Shown piece after piece: positions 23,543 to 32,030 of a stretch of 33,042 nt of DNA. The stretch lies in contig JBBSJC010000019.1 of NCBI GenBank assembly GCA_038257655.1, positions 1 through 33,042 of the forward strand, read 5' to 3'. A program made the translations under genes and the position numbers. The DNA is from DASUME01 sp038257655 (GTDB lineage Bacteria > Myxococcota_A > Polyangia > Polyangiales > DASUME01). The notes below the pieces were generated by a model that did no database searches, had not been told where the DNA came from, and was given only the letters and a program-made list of their open reading frames with translations. Numbering within the stretch: position 1 is the stretch's first letter; each line of letters begins with the position of its first letter.

Positions 23543-24223
23543 TCAACGGGGGATGACACTCGGATCTACGAGGCCGAGGTCGAGCGCGCAGCGCACAAGC
23601 TCTTCTCGCGAGCGGACGCCGAATCGATCGCCGAGTCGGCTGCGATAGGTCTCGATAGTTTTTACCCGCAGGCCGAGACTATCGGCAATTTGGCGGTGCG
23701 TCAGACCGCGTGCGAACAAGGCGAGCACCTGCCGCTCGCGGTCGCTCATGGGCCGTCCGCTCGCCGCGCGCTCGGCAGTTGCCGCGCCATCGACACGTTC
23801 TACCGCGAGAAAATCTCCGAGCCGAACTCCGTCCAAGGGCACGCTAAAGAACGATCTGCCCGCAGCGATGATGCGCACCGCATGCACCACATCGACTGCC
23901 TCAGCCGCCTTGTTCAGATAGCCGTGGATGCCGGCCGAGAGCGCCCGGCGCGCGATCTCGGGCTCGATGTGGGCGGTCAGGATAAGCACGCGCGTTGCAG
24001 GAGATCCCCTGGCGATGCTCGGCAGAATAGACAGCCCGGAATCGTCTGGAAGGCCTACATCGATCACGGCTACGTCCGGCCGCTCCCGCGTGATCAGTTT
24101 GAGCGCGCTCTCCGCGGTATCGGCTTCTCCGATTACTTCCATGTCGCTTTGTTGCGACAGAATGGCTCTCAAACCGACGCGAATAATTCGGTGATCGTCG
24201 GCAATGGCTATGCGAAGCACCAC
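23543..24223 (-). CDS. NarL/FixJ-type response regulator
   Basis: A 226-residue two-component response regulator. The receiver domain (about 1-120) has the acidic pair Asp9-Asp10, phosphoacceptor Asp55 in AVIDVGLPD, Thr in ILTAH, and Lys105 in YLNKAA. A LuxR-type helix-turn-helix fills about 160-218 (MSDRERQVLALFARGLTHRQ, then IADSLGLRVKTIETYRSRL). Two GTG codons in tandem can start it; AAGGGGG lies 5-8 nt upstream. It is divergent from the histidine kinase at 24396 across 172 bp, so the two are a likely pair. The 224 bp between the amylase stop and this gene (23319-23542) show no gene or clear terminator. A long open frame on the opposite strand is a shadow. Targets are unknown; the halogenase cassette beyond the kinase is one candidate. 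Confidence 0.92.
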   Translation of the reverse strand: MVLRIAIADDHRIIRVGLRAILSQQSDMEVIGEADTAESALKLITRERPDVAVIDVGLPDDSGLSILPSIARGSPATRVLILTAHIEPEIARRALSAGIHGYLNKAAEAVDVVHAVRIIAAGRSFFSVPLDGVRLGDFLAVERVDGAATAERAASGRPMSDRERQVLALFARGLTHRQIADSLGLRVKTIETYRSRLGDRFGVRSREELVRCALDLGLVDPSVIPR

Positions 24224-24395
24224 GTGAGCCCCCTTTCGAATGCTCCCGCCATGGCGAGCTTCAAGTGGCCGGCTCGCCTGTTGCGACCGGCTGATCAGGC
24301 CGAACCTTCTCCGGCGTCATCGATTCTTCAATACTCAGGTCAGGCGACCCGTAGCTACGCACGCTTGGCGAATAAGTCAATCGCAGGATAAGGTC

Positions 24396-25310
24396 ATGAG
24401 TAAGCCAAAGACTGCAAGTTCTGCCCGAAAGGCACAACCCGTACGGGTTGCGACGTCGGCCGTGGTTCCCGCTTCAAAGCCCGCTTCCGACTCCGCTTCC
24501 AAGGCGATAGCTGGTGATGGCAGCCCGAGCCTGCGCATCGATGAGCTCGAGCAGAGCAATCGAAAGCTCGAGCAGAGCAATCGAAAGCTCGAGGAGCAAG
24601 TAAGACAGCTTCAGTATGTCAAGGGTGTCTCGGATCTGCTGACGGGTGTATCCCACGATCTAAGTGGCGCGTTGACAGGGATTGTCTGGTGTACGGAAGC
24701 GGTGAGAAACCGCGTGGTCGAGCACGATCCCGATCTCGCTGCAGGTCTGCAAGATTTGGTCGGCGCCGCAGATTATGCACGAAGGCTTGCGCGTCGGCTG
24801 ATGTCGATCGGCCGGCAACGCGAGGGACGTTTCGAACGCTGCAACGTACAAACCGAGATCGGTGAGGTGGTCAATCTTTTGGATGTCCTGCGACCGAAGA
24901 AGGTGTTTCTGAAGCTCTCGCTCGAGGCCGCTACATGCGAGATATGGGCGAGCGCAGATCAGCTGCAACAGCTGCTTGTGAACCTTGGCACCAACGCGTT
25001 CGATGCGATAGGGACGGAGGGGGGCGAGGTGCACGTCAGCCTTGAGCGCGTCGCGCCCAGCGACACCGACGGCGAGCAAGTGCGGCTACGCGTTCGCGAC
25101 AATGGACACGGGATGAGCCCCGAGACGCTGCGCCGAGCCACGGAGCCCTTTTTCACGACCAAGGGACCCGACGACGGCAACGGGCTTGGTCTCGTGGTCG
25201 TGAAAAGTATCGTCGAGCGCCATGCAGCGACCCTGCGCATCGAAAGCCAGCCTGACCTTGGAACGACCGTAGACGTCTTCTTCTCCACGTTGCGTGCCGA
25301 ACCGGTCTGA
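24396..25310 (+). CDS. Soluble histidine kinase
   Basis: A 304-residue sensor kinase without membrane segments. An Ala/Ser/Lys-rich N-terminus (1-45) leads into a short coiled coil (about 48-75) with a duplicated LEQSNRK heptad. The dimerisation helix carries the phosphoacceptor His87 in GVSHDLSGALTGI. The ATP-binding domain has the N-box LLVNLGTNAFDAI, G1 VRDNGHGM, FFTTKG, and G2 GNGLGLVVVKSI. The ATG at 24396 is preceded by AGGATAAGG. The longer open frame from 24240 has no such support. No PAS, GAF or other sensor domain is visible, so the input may come through a partner protein. It probably phosphorylates the divergently encoded response regulator. Confidence 0.92.
   Translation: MSKPKTASSARKAQPVRVATSAVVPASKPASDSASKAIAGDGSPSLRIDELEQSNRKLEQSNRKLEEQVRQLQYVKGVSDLLTGVSHDLSGALTGIVWCTEAVRNRVVEHDPDLAAGLQDLVGAADYARRLARRLMSIGRQREGRFERCNVQTEIGEVVNLLDVLRPKKVFLKLSLEAATCEIWASADQLQQLLVNLGTNAFDAIGTEGGEVHVSLERVAPSDTDGEQVRLRVRDNGHGMSPETLRRATEPFFTTKGPDDGNGLGLVVVKSIVERHAATLRIESQPDLGTTVDVFFSTLRAEPV
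24546..24587 (+). repeat. Perfect 21-bp tandem duplication in the histidine kinase gene
   Basis: Two identical 21-bp units encode LEQSNRK twice, exactly two heptads. They lengthen the coiled coil ahead of the phosphoacceptor helix without shifting its register. The perfect identity suggests a recent duplication. Confidence 0.9.
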
Positions 25311-25382
25311 CCACGACCTGAAGTGAGCCGATCTTCCCTTCTTTACGGACGCCAGCAGATCGTAGACTAGCGCTCGCAGACG

Positions 25383-26975
25383 CTATGCGTGCGCCATCAC
25401 GGGTGGACTGACGCTCGGTCGCTGCACGTCGCCTTTGTACATGCGCTTGATGTAGTCGTAGTGGCTCGGCATGATTGCGAGCATTTTGCGCTGCTGCTCG
25501 GCTATCATCGCGAGCTTCTTCTGACCGGCTTCGTAGCCGACGTGCTGAAGGATCGGGTATCCGCGTTTCGGAAGCTCGCCGTTGCCATCAAGAATGCTCA
25601 CGTAGGCGAGTGTTTTGAACATGACGAATCCGGAAGGGTCCGTTACGGGTAGACACTCTCGGAAGAACTCGAGCTTTTCGTGCAGAGAATCGGGGATGGC
25701 ATCGGGCTCGCGCACCGCGCGCCAAAAGTCCGAATCCTCGCGCTTGTTGATGCAGTAATGCAGAACGATGAAGTCACGCGTCTCGGTGTAAATGGCGCGC
25801 ATGATGTCGTTGTACTTCTTGGCGAACGGGGCCGGGAAGCGCTTGTCAGGAAAGAGCGTGACGAGATTCGCAAGCCCGTACTCGATCAAGAAGATTCCAG
25901 TCGATTCGAGGGGCTCAAGGAAACACCCCGACAGACCGATCGCGACACAGTTCTTGACCCACAGGTTGCGCGAGGAGCCGATACGCAACTTGAGGTGGCG
26001 AGCGGTACCCTTGTCACTGCGCTCGCCGAGGTGCCCGCGCAGCTCGCGCTCGGCCGTCTCCTTGTCCGTGAAGCGACTCGAATAGACGTAGCCTGCACCA
26101 CTGCGGTGGAACAGCGGAACATCCCAAACCCAGCCATTGGAGAGAGCTGTCGCCGTCGTATAGGGGGCTATCCCGTCGCGCTCCGGGTTGCTCTCGCACG
26201 GGATTGCGATCGCGGAGTCGGCGAACAGGTACTTACTGTCGCTTTGGAATGGTTCCTTCAAGGCGCCATTGAGCAGTAGTCCATGGAAACCACTGCAGTC
26301 GATGAACAGATCTCCCTCGAGTCTTGTGCCGTCGGTGAGCTTTAGCGCTTTGATGAGGCCGCCTTCATCGAGCTCAACGTCGCCCACGTGACCTACGCGA
26401 TGCTTGACGCCACGCTCGGTAGCCACGCCACGCAGAAACTTGTTGAACAGGCCGGCGTCTATGTGATGGCCCGTGCGCAGGTTGAGTGAAGGATCGGTCG
26501 GGTGCAGCGGACTCTTTTTCGCTTCGCACAACGCACCGGTCGGCAACACGAACCCGCCCAGCTGCTCTTGGCTCCCAGCTTTACGCGCATGGTGCGCATA
26601 GTGAAGCATGGAGAATCCCTGCCCAACTTCGATAAAGTAAGGGTTCTGGTAGGGTGTCGCCATCGGTTCCGGGCGCGGCGAAAACGCGTGCCAAAAGTAA
26701 GGTCGGACGGACGGGGACCAGCCCGCAAATTTGATGGCTGCCTTGAACGTGCCATTTACCTGAGGGAGCCACTCGTGGTCGCGAAAGCCGAGAAACTCCA
26801 TGGTGTACGAAAGCGACGGGATCGTGGCTTCTCCAACGCCGATGGTGTCGATGGCCGATGACTCAACCAGGGTGATCTCGACATCAGTGCCCAGCGCGCG
26901 ATTCAAATACGCTGCGGAAAGCCAACCAGCCGTTCCGCCTCCTGCAATTACGATCCGACGAATTCGATCGTCCAT
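25383..26975 (-). CDS. Flavin-dependent tryptophan-halogenase-family enzyme
   Basis: A 530-residue FAD-dependent halogenase. GGGTAGW (12-18) binds FAD. VNGTFKAAIKF includes Lys78, matching the catalytic Lys79 of PrnA and RebH. GWVWDVPL (281-288) is the WxWxIP motif with Val for Ile. EPLESTGI includes Glu357 at the position of the RebH catalytic glutamate. The family uses FADH2, O2 and halide to make hypohalous acid, which the lysine directs to an electron-rich ring. The ATG at 26975 has GGGGGA at 8-nt spacing; the longer frame to 27059 adds residues with no family match. No flavin reductase gene is nearby, so reduced FAD must come from elsewhere. The substrate may not be tryptophan: many relatives act on other aromatics. 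It is divergent from the diiron-enzyme operon. Confidence 0.92.
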   Translation of the reverse strand: MDDRIRRIVIAGGGTAGWLSAAYLNRALGTDVEITLVESSAIDTIGVGEATIPSLSYTMEFLGFRDHEWLPQVNGTFKAAIKFAGWSPSVRPYFWHAFSPRPEPMATPYQNPYFIEVGQGFSMLHYAHHARKAGSQEQLGGFVLPTGALCEAKKSPLHPTDPSLNLRTGHHIDAGLFNKFLRGVATERGVKHRVGHVGDVELDEGGLIKALKLTDGTRLEGDLFIDCSGFHGLLLNGALKEPFQSDSKYLFADSAIAIPCESNPERDGIAPYTTATALSNGWVWDVPLFHRSGAGYVYSSRFTDKETAERELRGHLGERSDKGTARHLKLRIGSSRNLWVKNCVAIGLSGCFLEPLESTGIFLIEYGLANLVTLFPDKRFPAPFAKKYNDIMRAIYTETRDFIVLHYCINKREDSDFWRAVREPDAIPDSLHEKLEFFRECLPVTDPSGFVMFKTLAYVSILDGNGELPKRGYPILQHVGYEAGQKKLAMIAEQQRKMLAIMPSHYDYIKRMYKGDVQRPSVSPPVMAHA

Positions 26976-27303
26976 TTTCATTTCCCCCAGGTTGCGCGAG
27001 ACGCATGCCACGGACTTGCGCGGCGTACGTCTGCGTCCGATGCGCGCCATTCTGCGCACGAATGACGCACCTCAAACAATCCCGTTCTTCGAGAATTTTG
27101 ATCACCTTAGGGGGGGGACTAATGTTCCTGGATTAACACCTAAGGGTAGGGCGATGCACACCCGCTCGTTCATTAGGGCCTTCTAAGATGTGGCAAAAAA
27201 TCCCTTGGTGAAATCGGCACGGGCATGTACACAGCAGGCGGGGATCTGAGTATTGAGCGACGCGCGCAGTCGCTCACCGATGCACACACATAAGGGGAAA
27301 TTC
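26976..27303. promoter_or_regulatory. Divergent regulatory region of the halogenase and diiron-enzyme operon
   Basis: These 328 bp hold no gene I can support and are less GC-rich than the flanks. They contain CCTTAGG (27105-27111) and its reverse complement CCTAAGG (27139-27145), separated by 27 bp. A run of eight G starts inside the first element (27110-27117). A smaller TTAG...CTAA pair lies near 27175-27186. These may be binding sites for a regulator of both transcripts. No clear -35/-10 pair was assigned. Confidence 0.4.
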
Positions 27304-28554
27304 ATGGAGAACTCGCTTTCTGTTAGCGCGGGGCACGACGAGCGTTGCCTTGTGCTTGGTCATGGTCTGGTCATCAAAGAGGTCGGCCTGAAAGACCCGG
27401 CTGCAAGGGATGCCGCTTTGCCTGACGAGCTTGTTCGAATCGAGATCGGGCGTGGGAATGCGTCGTCGGCGTTGGCAAGCGCGGTGATGACGCTGGCAGA
27501 GTCCGCAGAGCTTTCGCTGCCCCAGGGTGGCGCAGCGTCTGGCCTCAATACGTCAGTGCTTATCTCCAACTTGCGCGTGTCCGACCCAGACCCTGTCGTT
27601 GTTTCCACTTTGCTCTACTTCGCTGCGCGGCGTGCGCGCATCATGGGCCGCGCCAACCTGCTGATTCGGGCGAGCGAAGCGGGCCCCGCCCGGGAGCTTT
27701 TCAAGCTCATTCCGTGTTCAGAAGGCTGGTCCGAGGTGCTTACGCAGCGCGTCGACCTTGCAGCGCATTACGCCAGCGAGACGCTGGACAGGCTCGCTGC
27801 ACCAGTCGCGTCTTCGGTCCGCGCGCGAGAGGTCGAGGAAGTCACCAAACGTTGGCTCACCGGCGCAGGCGAGTGGGGATTCTTCAAGGCGCTCAGCGAT
27901 CGCACGCTCACTAGACAACAGTATGTGTTCGCGCTCTCGAACATCTACCAGTTCGTGCGGCATACGACCCGGCTGGTCGCGCGCGCGATAGCCCACTCGC
28001 CCACGACCGAGATGCGTACGCATTTCATCAAGCACATGAACGGCGAAGTGAACCACGAGCTGATCATTGAGCGCGACCTGAGTCACTTGGGAGAAGACGT
28101 CGCGTACGTTCGCGACCATATGGCGCCCAACGCGCCAACCCAGGAGTTCATGGCGATTCAGGAAAGTATGATCGGATATTATGAGGACCCAGTCCTACTC
28201 ATGGCCTCTCCGGTCGCCGCCGAAGGTGTGACCGCGCACCTCGACCAGGCGTTCGCTGACGCCCTGCATGACGGACTAAGGCGCTGGAATGTGCCCAAGC
28301 CCGAGAAAGCCAGCCGCTTCTTCATTTCTCATATGCACACCGACGGTGGCGACGATGGGCACTGGGAAATGACGATCGAATTCCTCGAGGGATGTTTGAC
28401 GACAGAAAGCAAGCATCAGTTCTTCATGCGCAGTCTGCGTAGCTCGATGCGCGGGACGCAGCGGCTCTACGATTCGTTCGTGACTGAGATGCCCATGTGG
28501 ACTCCGGAAGCCGTACGTGAGGAGCGTGGCGCAGCGATCCACGCAAAGGCGTAG
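27304..28554 (+). CDS. Heme-oxygenase-like diiron enzyme (iron-containing redox enzyme family)
   Basis: A 416-residue protein. The C-terminal half (about 180-390) is helical, with His/Glu-rich motifs of heme-oxygenase-like diiron oxidases: FIKHMNGEVNHELIIERD (His244, Glu248, His251 and Glu256 among candidate ligands) and ISHMHTDGGDDGHWEM (His343, His345, Asp351, His353). Known members use O2 for N-oxygenation, desaturation or C-C cleavage in small-molecule pathways. Residues 1-170 are a separate domain. STLLYFAARRARIMGRANLL and the following Phe-Lys-Leu-Ile-Pro segment faintly resemble an acyltransferase (GNAT or autoinducer-synthase) fold, but this is uncertain. The ATG at 27304 has AAGGGGA six bases upstream. 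A TTG at 27253 is possible but less likely. It is the first gene of a plus-strand operon and is divergent from the halogenase. Confidence 0.8.
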   Translation: MENSLSVSAGHDERCLVLGHGLVIKEVGLKDPAARDAALPDELVRIEIGRGNASSALASAVMTLAESAELSLPQGGAASGLNTSVLISNLRVSDPDPVVVSTLLYFAARRARIMGRANLLIRASEAGPARELFKLIPCSEGWSEVLTQRVDLAAHYASETLDRLAAPVASSVRAREVEEVTKRWLTGAGEWGFFKALSDRTLTRQQYVFALSNIYQFVRHTTRLVARAIAHSPTTEMRTHFIKHMNGEVNHELIIERDLSHLGEDVAYVRDHMAPNAPTQEFMAIQESMIGYYEDPVLLMASPVAAEGVTAHLDQAFADALHDGLRRWNVPKPEKASRFFISHMHTDGGDDGHWEMTIEFLEGCLTTESKHQFFMRSLRSSMRGTQRLYDSFVTEMPMWTPEAVREERGAAIHAKA

Positions 28555-28571
28555 TCGCGCTCGCGTTCTCT

Positions 28572-28580
28572 GGGGGGGGG
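28572..28580 (+). repeat. Nine-G homopolymer at the ribosome binding site of the PilZ gene
   Basis: A run of nine G is followed by AGAA and the ATG of the PilZ-domain gene. It is also the only SD-like sequence there. Slippage would alter the strength or spacing of ribosome binding without touching the protein. Confidence 0.8.
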
Positions 28581-28584
28581 AGAA

Positions 28585-30711
28585 ATGACTCGAGCAAGCG
28601 AAGCTGCACATATACCGGTCGCGGATGTACACACGCAGCTGGTACCGGACGGAGGATACGTTGTCGCGCCGCTGCAACGCGAAGTGCGAGCCTGGGTCGG
28701 CGAGGAGAGCTCTACGCTCCGCTCGCTGTTTTCCGTGCGCGCCCTAAGTCCCCATGCGGTGTGGCTCGAAGCCCACGCCGGTACAAACGCTCTGCTGCTG
28801 GCATGCAACGGCACCTGCCGGTTGTGGCTCGAGTGGCAGGAGCTGCGTGTGGGGCCCTTCGCCATCGACTTGCTGGACGTCAAGGAGCCCGAATGGGTAG
28901 CTCAGGGGAAGCCACGAAAGCTAAAGTGCGCAGTCACGCGAGGATCCACGGACGAGCTGGGCCCGCTTGCGCGCTTCGTGCAAGCGCTGGTTGAGAGCGG
29001 GGCTCTGCAGCCCCCCAGCCAGTCGCTGGCCGGCCGCGACAAGATTCGCGATCCGGAGGAGATAGCCGAGCTACTTACGCTTTTCTCGCGCGAAGGCAGA
29101 GTTGGAACCATCAACAGCGATGGTGAGCGCGTGAGCGTGCGTATCGCGGCCGTCGACGTCGCTGCGCGAACCATGACCTTGGAACACTCAGGTACGATGT
29201 TCGCTGCGCCAGCGATGCTGACGCTTTCGCACCTGCACGCGGCGTTCGAGATACCACTTTCGCCCAGTGCCGGAAGCGGCCAGATCGTGCCCTTCCCAGA
29301 ATGGGTGTCCTGTTCCACGCGCCGACGCTTTCGCCGTGCCGTGGCGCCAAGCGGGCTTCAGGCTCACTTTGTTCACCCTTACTCTCCTGGGCTTAAGATC
29401 GTTGCCCCGCTTGTCGACGTCTCGCGATCTGGGCTCTCGTTCAGCGCGTCCCTTGCGACTTCCTTGCTATACCCTGGTCTCCCGATTGCCGACTTGTTGG
29501 TGTGCGCCGGTGAGGAGGTCGTCGCACGACTTAGTGGTCAAGTGCGATCTTGCAAGCGTGACGAGAGCGGAGCCCTTACGAACGTTGGCGTAGCCCTAGA
29601 TGCAGGTGTTCTGTGGAAGCACGAACGGCTGCGCGAGTTGTTGGACGCGGCGCTCTACCCATCGACCCACACGCGCGCGAGCGAGGTATGGGACGTGCAC
29701 GCATCCTCCGGCTACTTGAGCCTGTCCGGAAAGTCTCCTGCTGATTTCGATCGCGTCCGCTCCTCGTTTGTACGTGCTGCGCAGAAGCTATCCGAGGCAC
29801 CCGCGATGGCGAGCATCGCCTATTGGCCCGAGAAGGGCCCAGTGCAGGCGACCATTTCCCACTTCAAGGCCTACCAAAGCACATGGCTCGTGTGCCAGCT
29901 GTCCAAACGTAAAGGTGCTCAGACGGCTGCGGACAGTCGCACCGGCATTCGCGACATGTACTTGCGCATCTATGAAACCGCTCAAGCGGATCCCGATACA
30001 CGTTGGCTGCTGAGCTACGTGCAGGACCTGGCGCCTGGCTGGTCCCGTTCGGTGCACGTCGGTATTCCCAAACGCTACGCCGCAGTCGGGGACGCCTGCC
30101 TCGTGCCGTTCCGGGCTCTGGAAGTGGACGTGGCGAATGGGGCGCCGCAAGCAGCAACCGGCGCCGTGCGTGTCACGTCGGCAGACCCCGTGCTCGCTCG
30201 TGCTGCGGTGCGAGATCTCCATCGGATTCGACCGGCCCAGTACCTAGACGCGCTGGACCTGACCGAAGGTCGGCTCGACCTTTCGGTGATCAGCACTCAG
30301 TGGCGTGAAGCAGGGCTCCAACGTCGACGCGAGATGTTCGTCGCCCATGTCGATGGCGTGCGCTGCGCATTTGCGGTCGCCGAGACGGCGGAGCCAGGAG
30401 TCCACCTCTACGGGTTGATGGACTGCCTTCGTATGTACCCGCTGCGGGCCGGGGGGGAGGGGTGTTTTGCAGCGCTGCTGGCGGAGGCGCGCACGTGGTT
30501 TGCGCGACAAGGCCGAGATCGCTTTGCCTACCTCGAAGAGTTTCCAGTGGACCCGCAAGAGCTCGGGATAAGTTGGCGCAACCTCGGTACCGCCACGCTA
30601 ACCTTACTGTCTGTTGACCGCATTCCCGAGCTGCTTCGTAGAGTGGCAGACCTCGCCTCGCTGCGACCCCCCGCAAAAGCCGTGCAGGTCGAAGGCGGGG
30701 CACATCCATGA
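28585..30711 (+). CDS. PilZ-domain protein with possible C-terminal acyltransferase-like region
   Basis: A 708-residue soluble protein. Residues about 246-340 form a PilZ domain. RRRFRR (246-251) supplies RxxxR, and DVSRSG (278-283) supplies D/NxSxxG, the two motifs that bind cyclic di-GMP. The segment just before it (about 159-225) resembles the YcgR-type N-terminal beta domain. Residues about 370-700 are unassigned. Within them MFVAHVDGVRCAFAV and LLAEARTWFARQGRDRF look like the paired strand-helix elements of a GNAT-type acyltransferase, with low certainty. The first 150 residues are also unassigned. The gene follows the diiron enzyme by 30 bp and overlaps the antiporter gene by 4 bp (ATGA), so it belongs to the same operon. 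This would put the pathway or its export under cyclic di-GMP (inference). Confidence 0.72.
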   Translation: MTRASEAAHIPVADVHTQLVPDGGYVVAPLQREVRAWVGEESSTLRSLFSVRALSPHAVWLEAHAGTNALLLACNGTCRLWLEWQELRVGPFAIDLLDVKEPEWVAQGKPRKLKCAVTRGSTDELGPLARFVQALVESGALQPPSQSLAGRDKIRDPEEIAELLTLFSREGRVGTINSDGERVSVRIAAVDVAARTMTLEHSGTMFAAPAMLTLSHLHAAFEIPLSPSAGSGQIVPFPEWVSCSTRRRFRRAVAPSGLQAHFVHPYSPGLKIVAPLVDVSRSGLSFSASLATSLLYPGLPIADLLVCAGEEVVARLSGQVRSCKRDESGALTNVGVALDAGVLWKHERLRELLDAALYPSTHTRASEVWDVHASSGYLSLSGKSPADFDRVRSSFVRAAQKLSEAPAMASIAYWPEKGPVQATISHFKAYQSTWLVCQLSKRKGAQTAADSRTGIRDMYLRIYETAQADPDTRWLLSYVQDLAPGWSRSVHVGIPKRYAAVGDACLVPFRALEVDVANGAPQAATGAVRVTSADPVLARAAVRDLHRIRPAQYLDALDLTEGRLDLSVISTQWREAGLQRRREMFVAHVDGVRCAFAVAETAEPGVHLYGLMDCLRMYPLRAGGEGCFAALLAEARTWFARQGRDRFAYLEEFPVDPQELGISWRNLGTATLTLLSVDRIPELLRRVADLASLRPPAKAVQVEGGAHP

Positions 30712-31973
30712 CATCCCTTGACCTGTCGATTCGCTTCTTTCTTCAGCTCGCCTTCATCCTCGCCGTCTGCAGGATGACAGGCGCCCTGTTTCGCTGGTTC
30801 GGTCAGTCTCAAGTCGTCAGTGAGATGATAGCGGGCGTCCTAATGGGACCGTCGCTCCTGGGCTGGCTGTGGCCTGCGGGGTCGGCCTACCTGTTTCCCG
30901 CTGCTTCCAAGCCGATCATCTTCGCCTTTTCGCAGGTGGGGATCGTGCTCTACATGTTCTTGGTAGGGCTCGAGTTCAACTTGGACTTGATCCGCAAACG
31001 CGCGCGAGGCGCCGCCGGGGTCTCGCTGGCAGGCATCGCCGTACCCTTTGCTCTCGGAGGCGCGGTGGCTTGGTTTACAGCAGGCGACACGCGTCTGTTC
31101 TCCGCGAAGACCAGCACGATGGAGGGCATGCTCTTCATGGGCGCGGCGATGTCGATCACGGCCTTTCCCATGCTGGCGCGCATCATCCATGAGCAAGGCT
31201 TGGCTCGCACTTCGCTGGGCACACTGGCGCTTGCTGCGGGCTCGCTCGATGACGCGGCCGCTTGGTGCGTGCTCGCGATTGTCCTATCGAGCTTTGCGGG
31301 GGACGCCTCGATCGCAGTCTTCGCGATCGGCGGGGGCGCGTTGTACGCCCTGTTGACTACCACCGTGGTGCGGCGTTTGCTGAAGCCTATCGGCGACAGG
31401 GTTGAACGCGAAGGGGTGCTATCAGATGGCACCTTCTCCTTCTTGCTCATGCTGGTGATGCTGGGTGCGTTCTGGACTGACTACGTCCAGATTTACGCGG
31501 TATTCGGCGCGTTTATCATGGGTATTGCCATGCCTCGTGGAAAGCTTGCCGAGGAGCTTACGAAGCGCATTCAGCCTTTGACCACGAACCTATTGCTGCC
31601 CCTGTTCTTTGTGTACTCCGGGCTGCATACCCGGATCGGAGTCGTCAACTCTGGATACCTATGGTTTCTCGCGTTTGTGTGTCTAGCCGCCGCGAGCCTG
31701 GGCAAAGGGGGCGCTTGTTACGGGGCAGCTCGGTTGGCCGGCGAGAGTCATCGTGAAGCATTAGCCGTGGGAACGCTGATGAACGCACGAGGCTTGATGG
31801 AGCTTATTATCCTTAATATCGGGCTCGAGAAGGGGATCATCCAGCCTCCCTTGTTCGCGATCATGGTGATGATGGCAATCGTGACGACGTTGATGGCAAC
31901 ACCCATTTTTCAGGCGATTTACGGTAAGCCTCAAGCGACCGTGATCCGATTTCCGACGCCTGCTCTCGAGTAG
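30708..31973 (+). CDS. CPA2-family cation:proton antiporter
   Basis: A 421-residue polytopic membrane protein, about 11-12 helices, of the Kef/NapA-type exchanger family. Typical segments are VVSEMIAGVLMGPSLLG near the start, SQVGIVLYMFLVGLEF, GAAMSITAFPMLARII (about 145-160), and SLDDAAAW with the Asp-Asp pair (181-182) that binds the ion in electrogenic members. The C-terminus ends soon after the last helix, with no RCK/TrkA-N domain, so there is no KefC-type nucleotide gating. It overlaps the PilZ gene by 4 bp (ATGA) and is translationally coupled to it. Its role in a halogenase locus is unclear: pH or ion balance, or proton-driven movement of a metabolite or halide. Confidence 0.9.
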   Translation: MTSLDLSIRFFLQLAFILAVCRMTGALFRWFGQSQVVSEMIAGVLMGPSLLGWLWPAGSAYLFPAASKPIIFAFSQVGIVLYMFLVGLEFNLDLIRKRARGAAGVSLAGIAVPFALGGAVAWFTAGDTRLFSAKTSTMEGMLFMGAAMSITAFPMLARIIHEQGLARTSLGTLALAAGSLDDAAAWCVLAIVLSSFAGDASIAVFAIGGGALYALLTTTVVRRLLKPIGDRVEREGVLSDGTFSFLLMLVMLGAFWTDYVQIYAVFGAFIMGIAMPRGKLAEELTKRIQPLTTNLLLPLFFVYSGLHTRIGVVNSGYLWFLAFVCLAAASLGKGGACYGAARLAGESHREALAVGTLMNARGLMELIILNIGLEKGIIQPPLFAIMVMMAIVTTLMATPIFQAIYGKPQATVIRFPTPALE

Positions 31974-32030
31974 GCGTTTGCCGTAATGCTGAAGCCGCTT
32001 CGGCCGAGCAAGCTGACGAGGAGTAGTTCC

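Noticed and set aside
23447..24391. Plus-strand open frame of 314 codons over the response regulator
   Set aside because: The minus strand encodes a complete receiver plus LuxR domain; the plus-strand product has no recognisable pattern.
26976..27059. Longer halogenase with 28 extra N-terminal residues
   Set aside because: The FAD motif of this family starts within about 15 residues of the N-terminus, and the SD fits the ATG at 26975.
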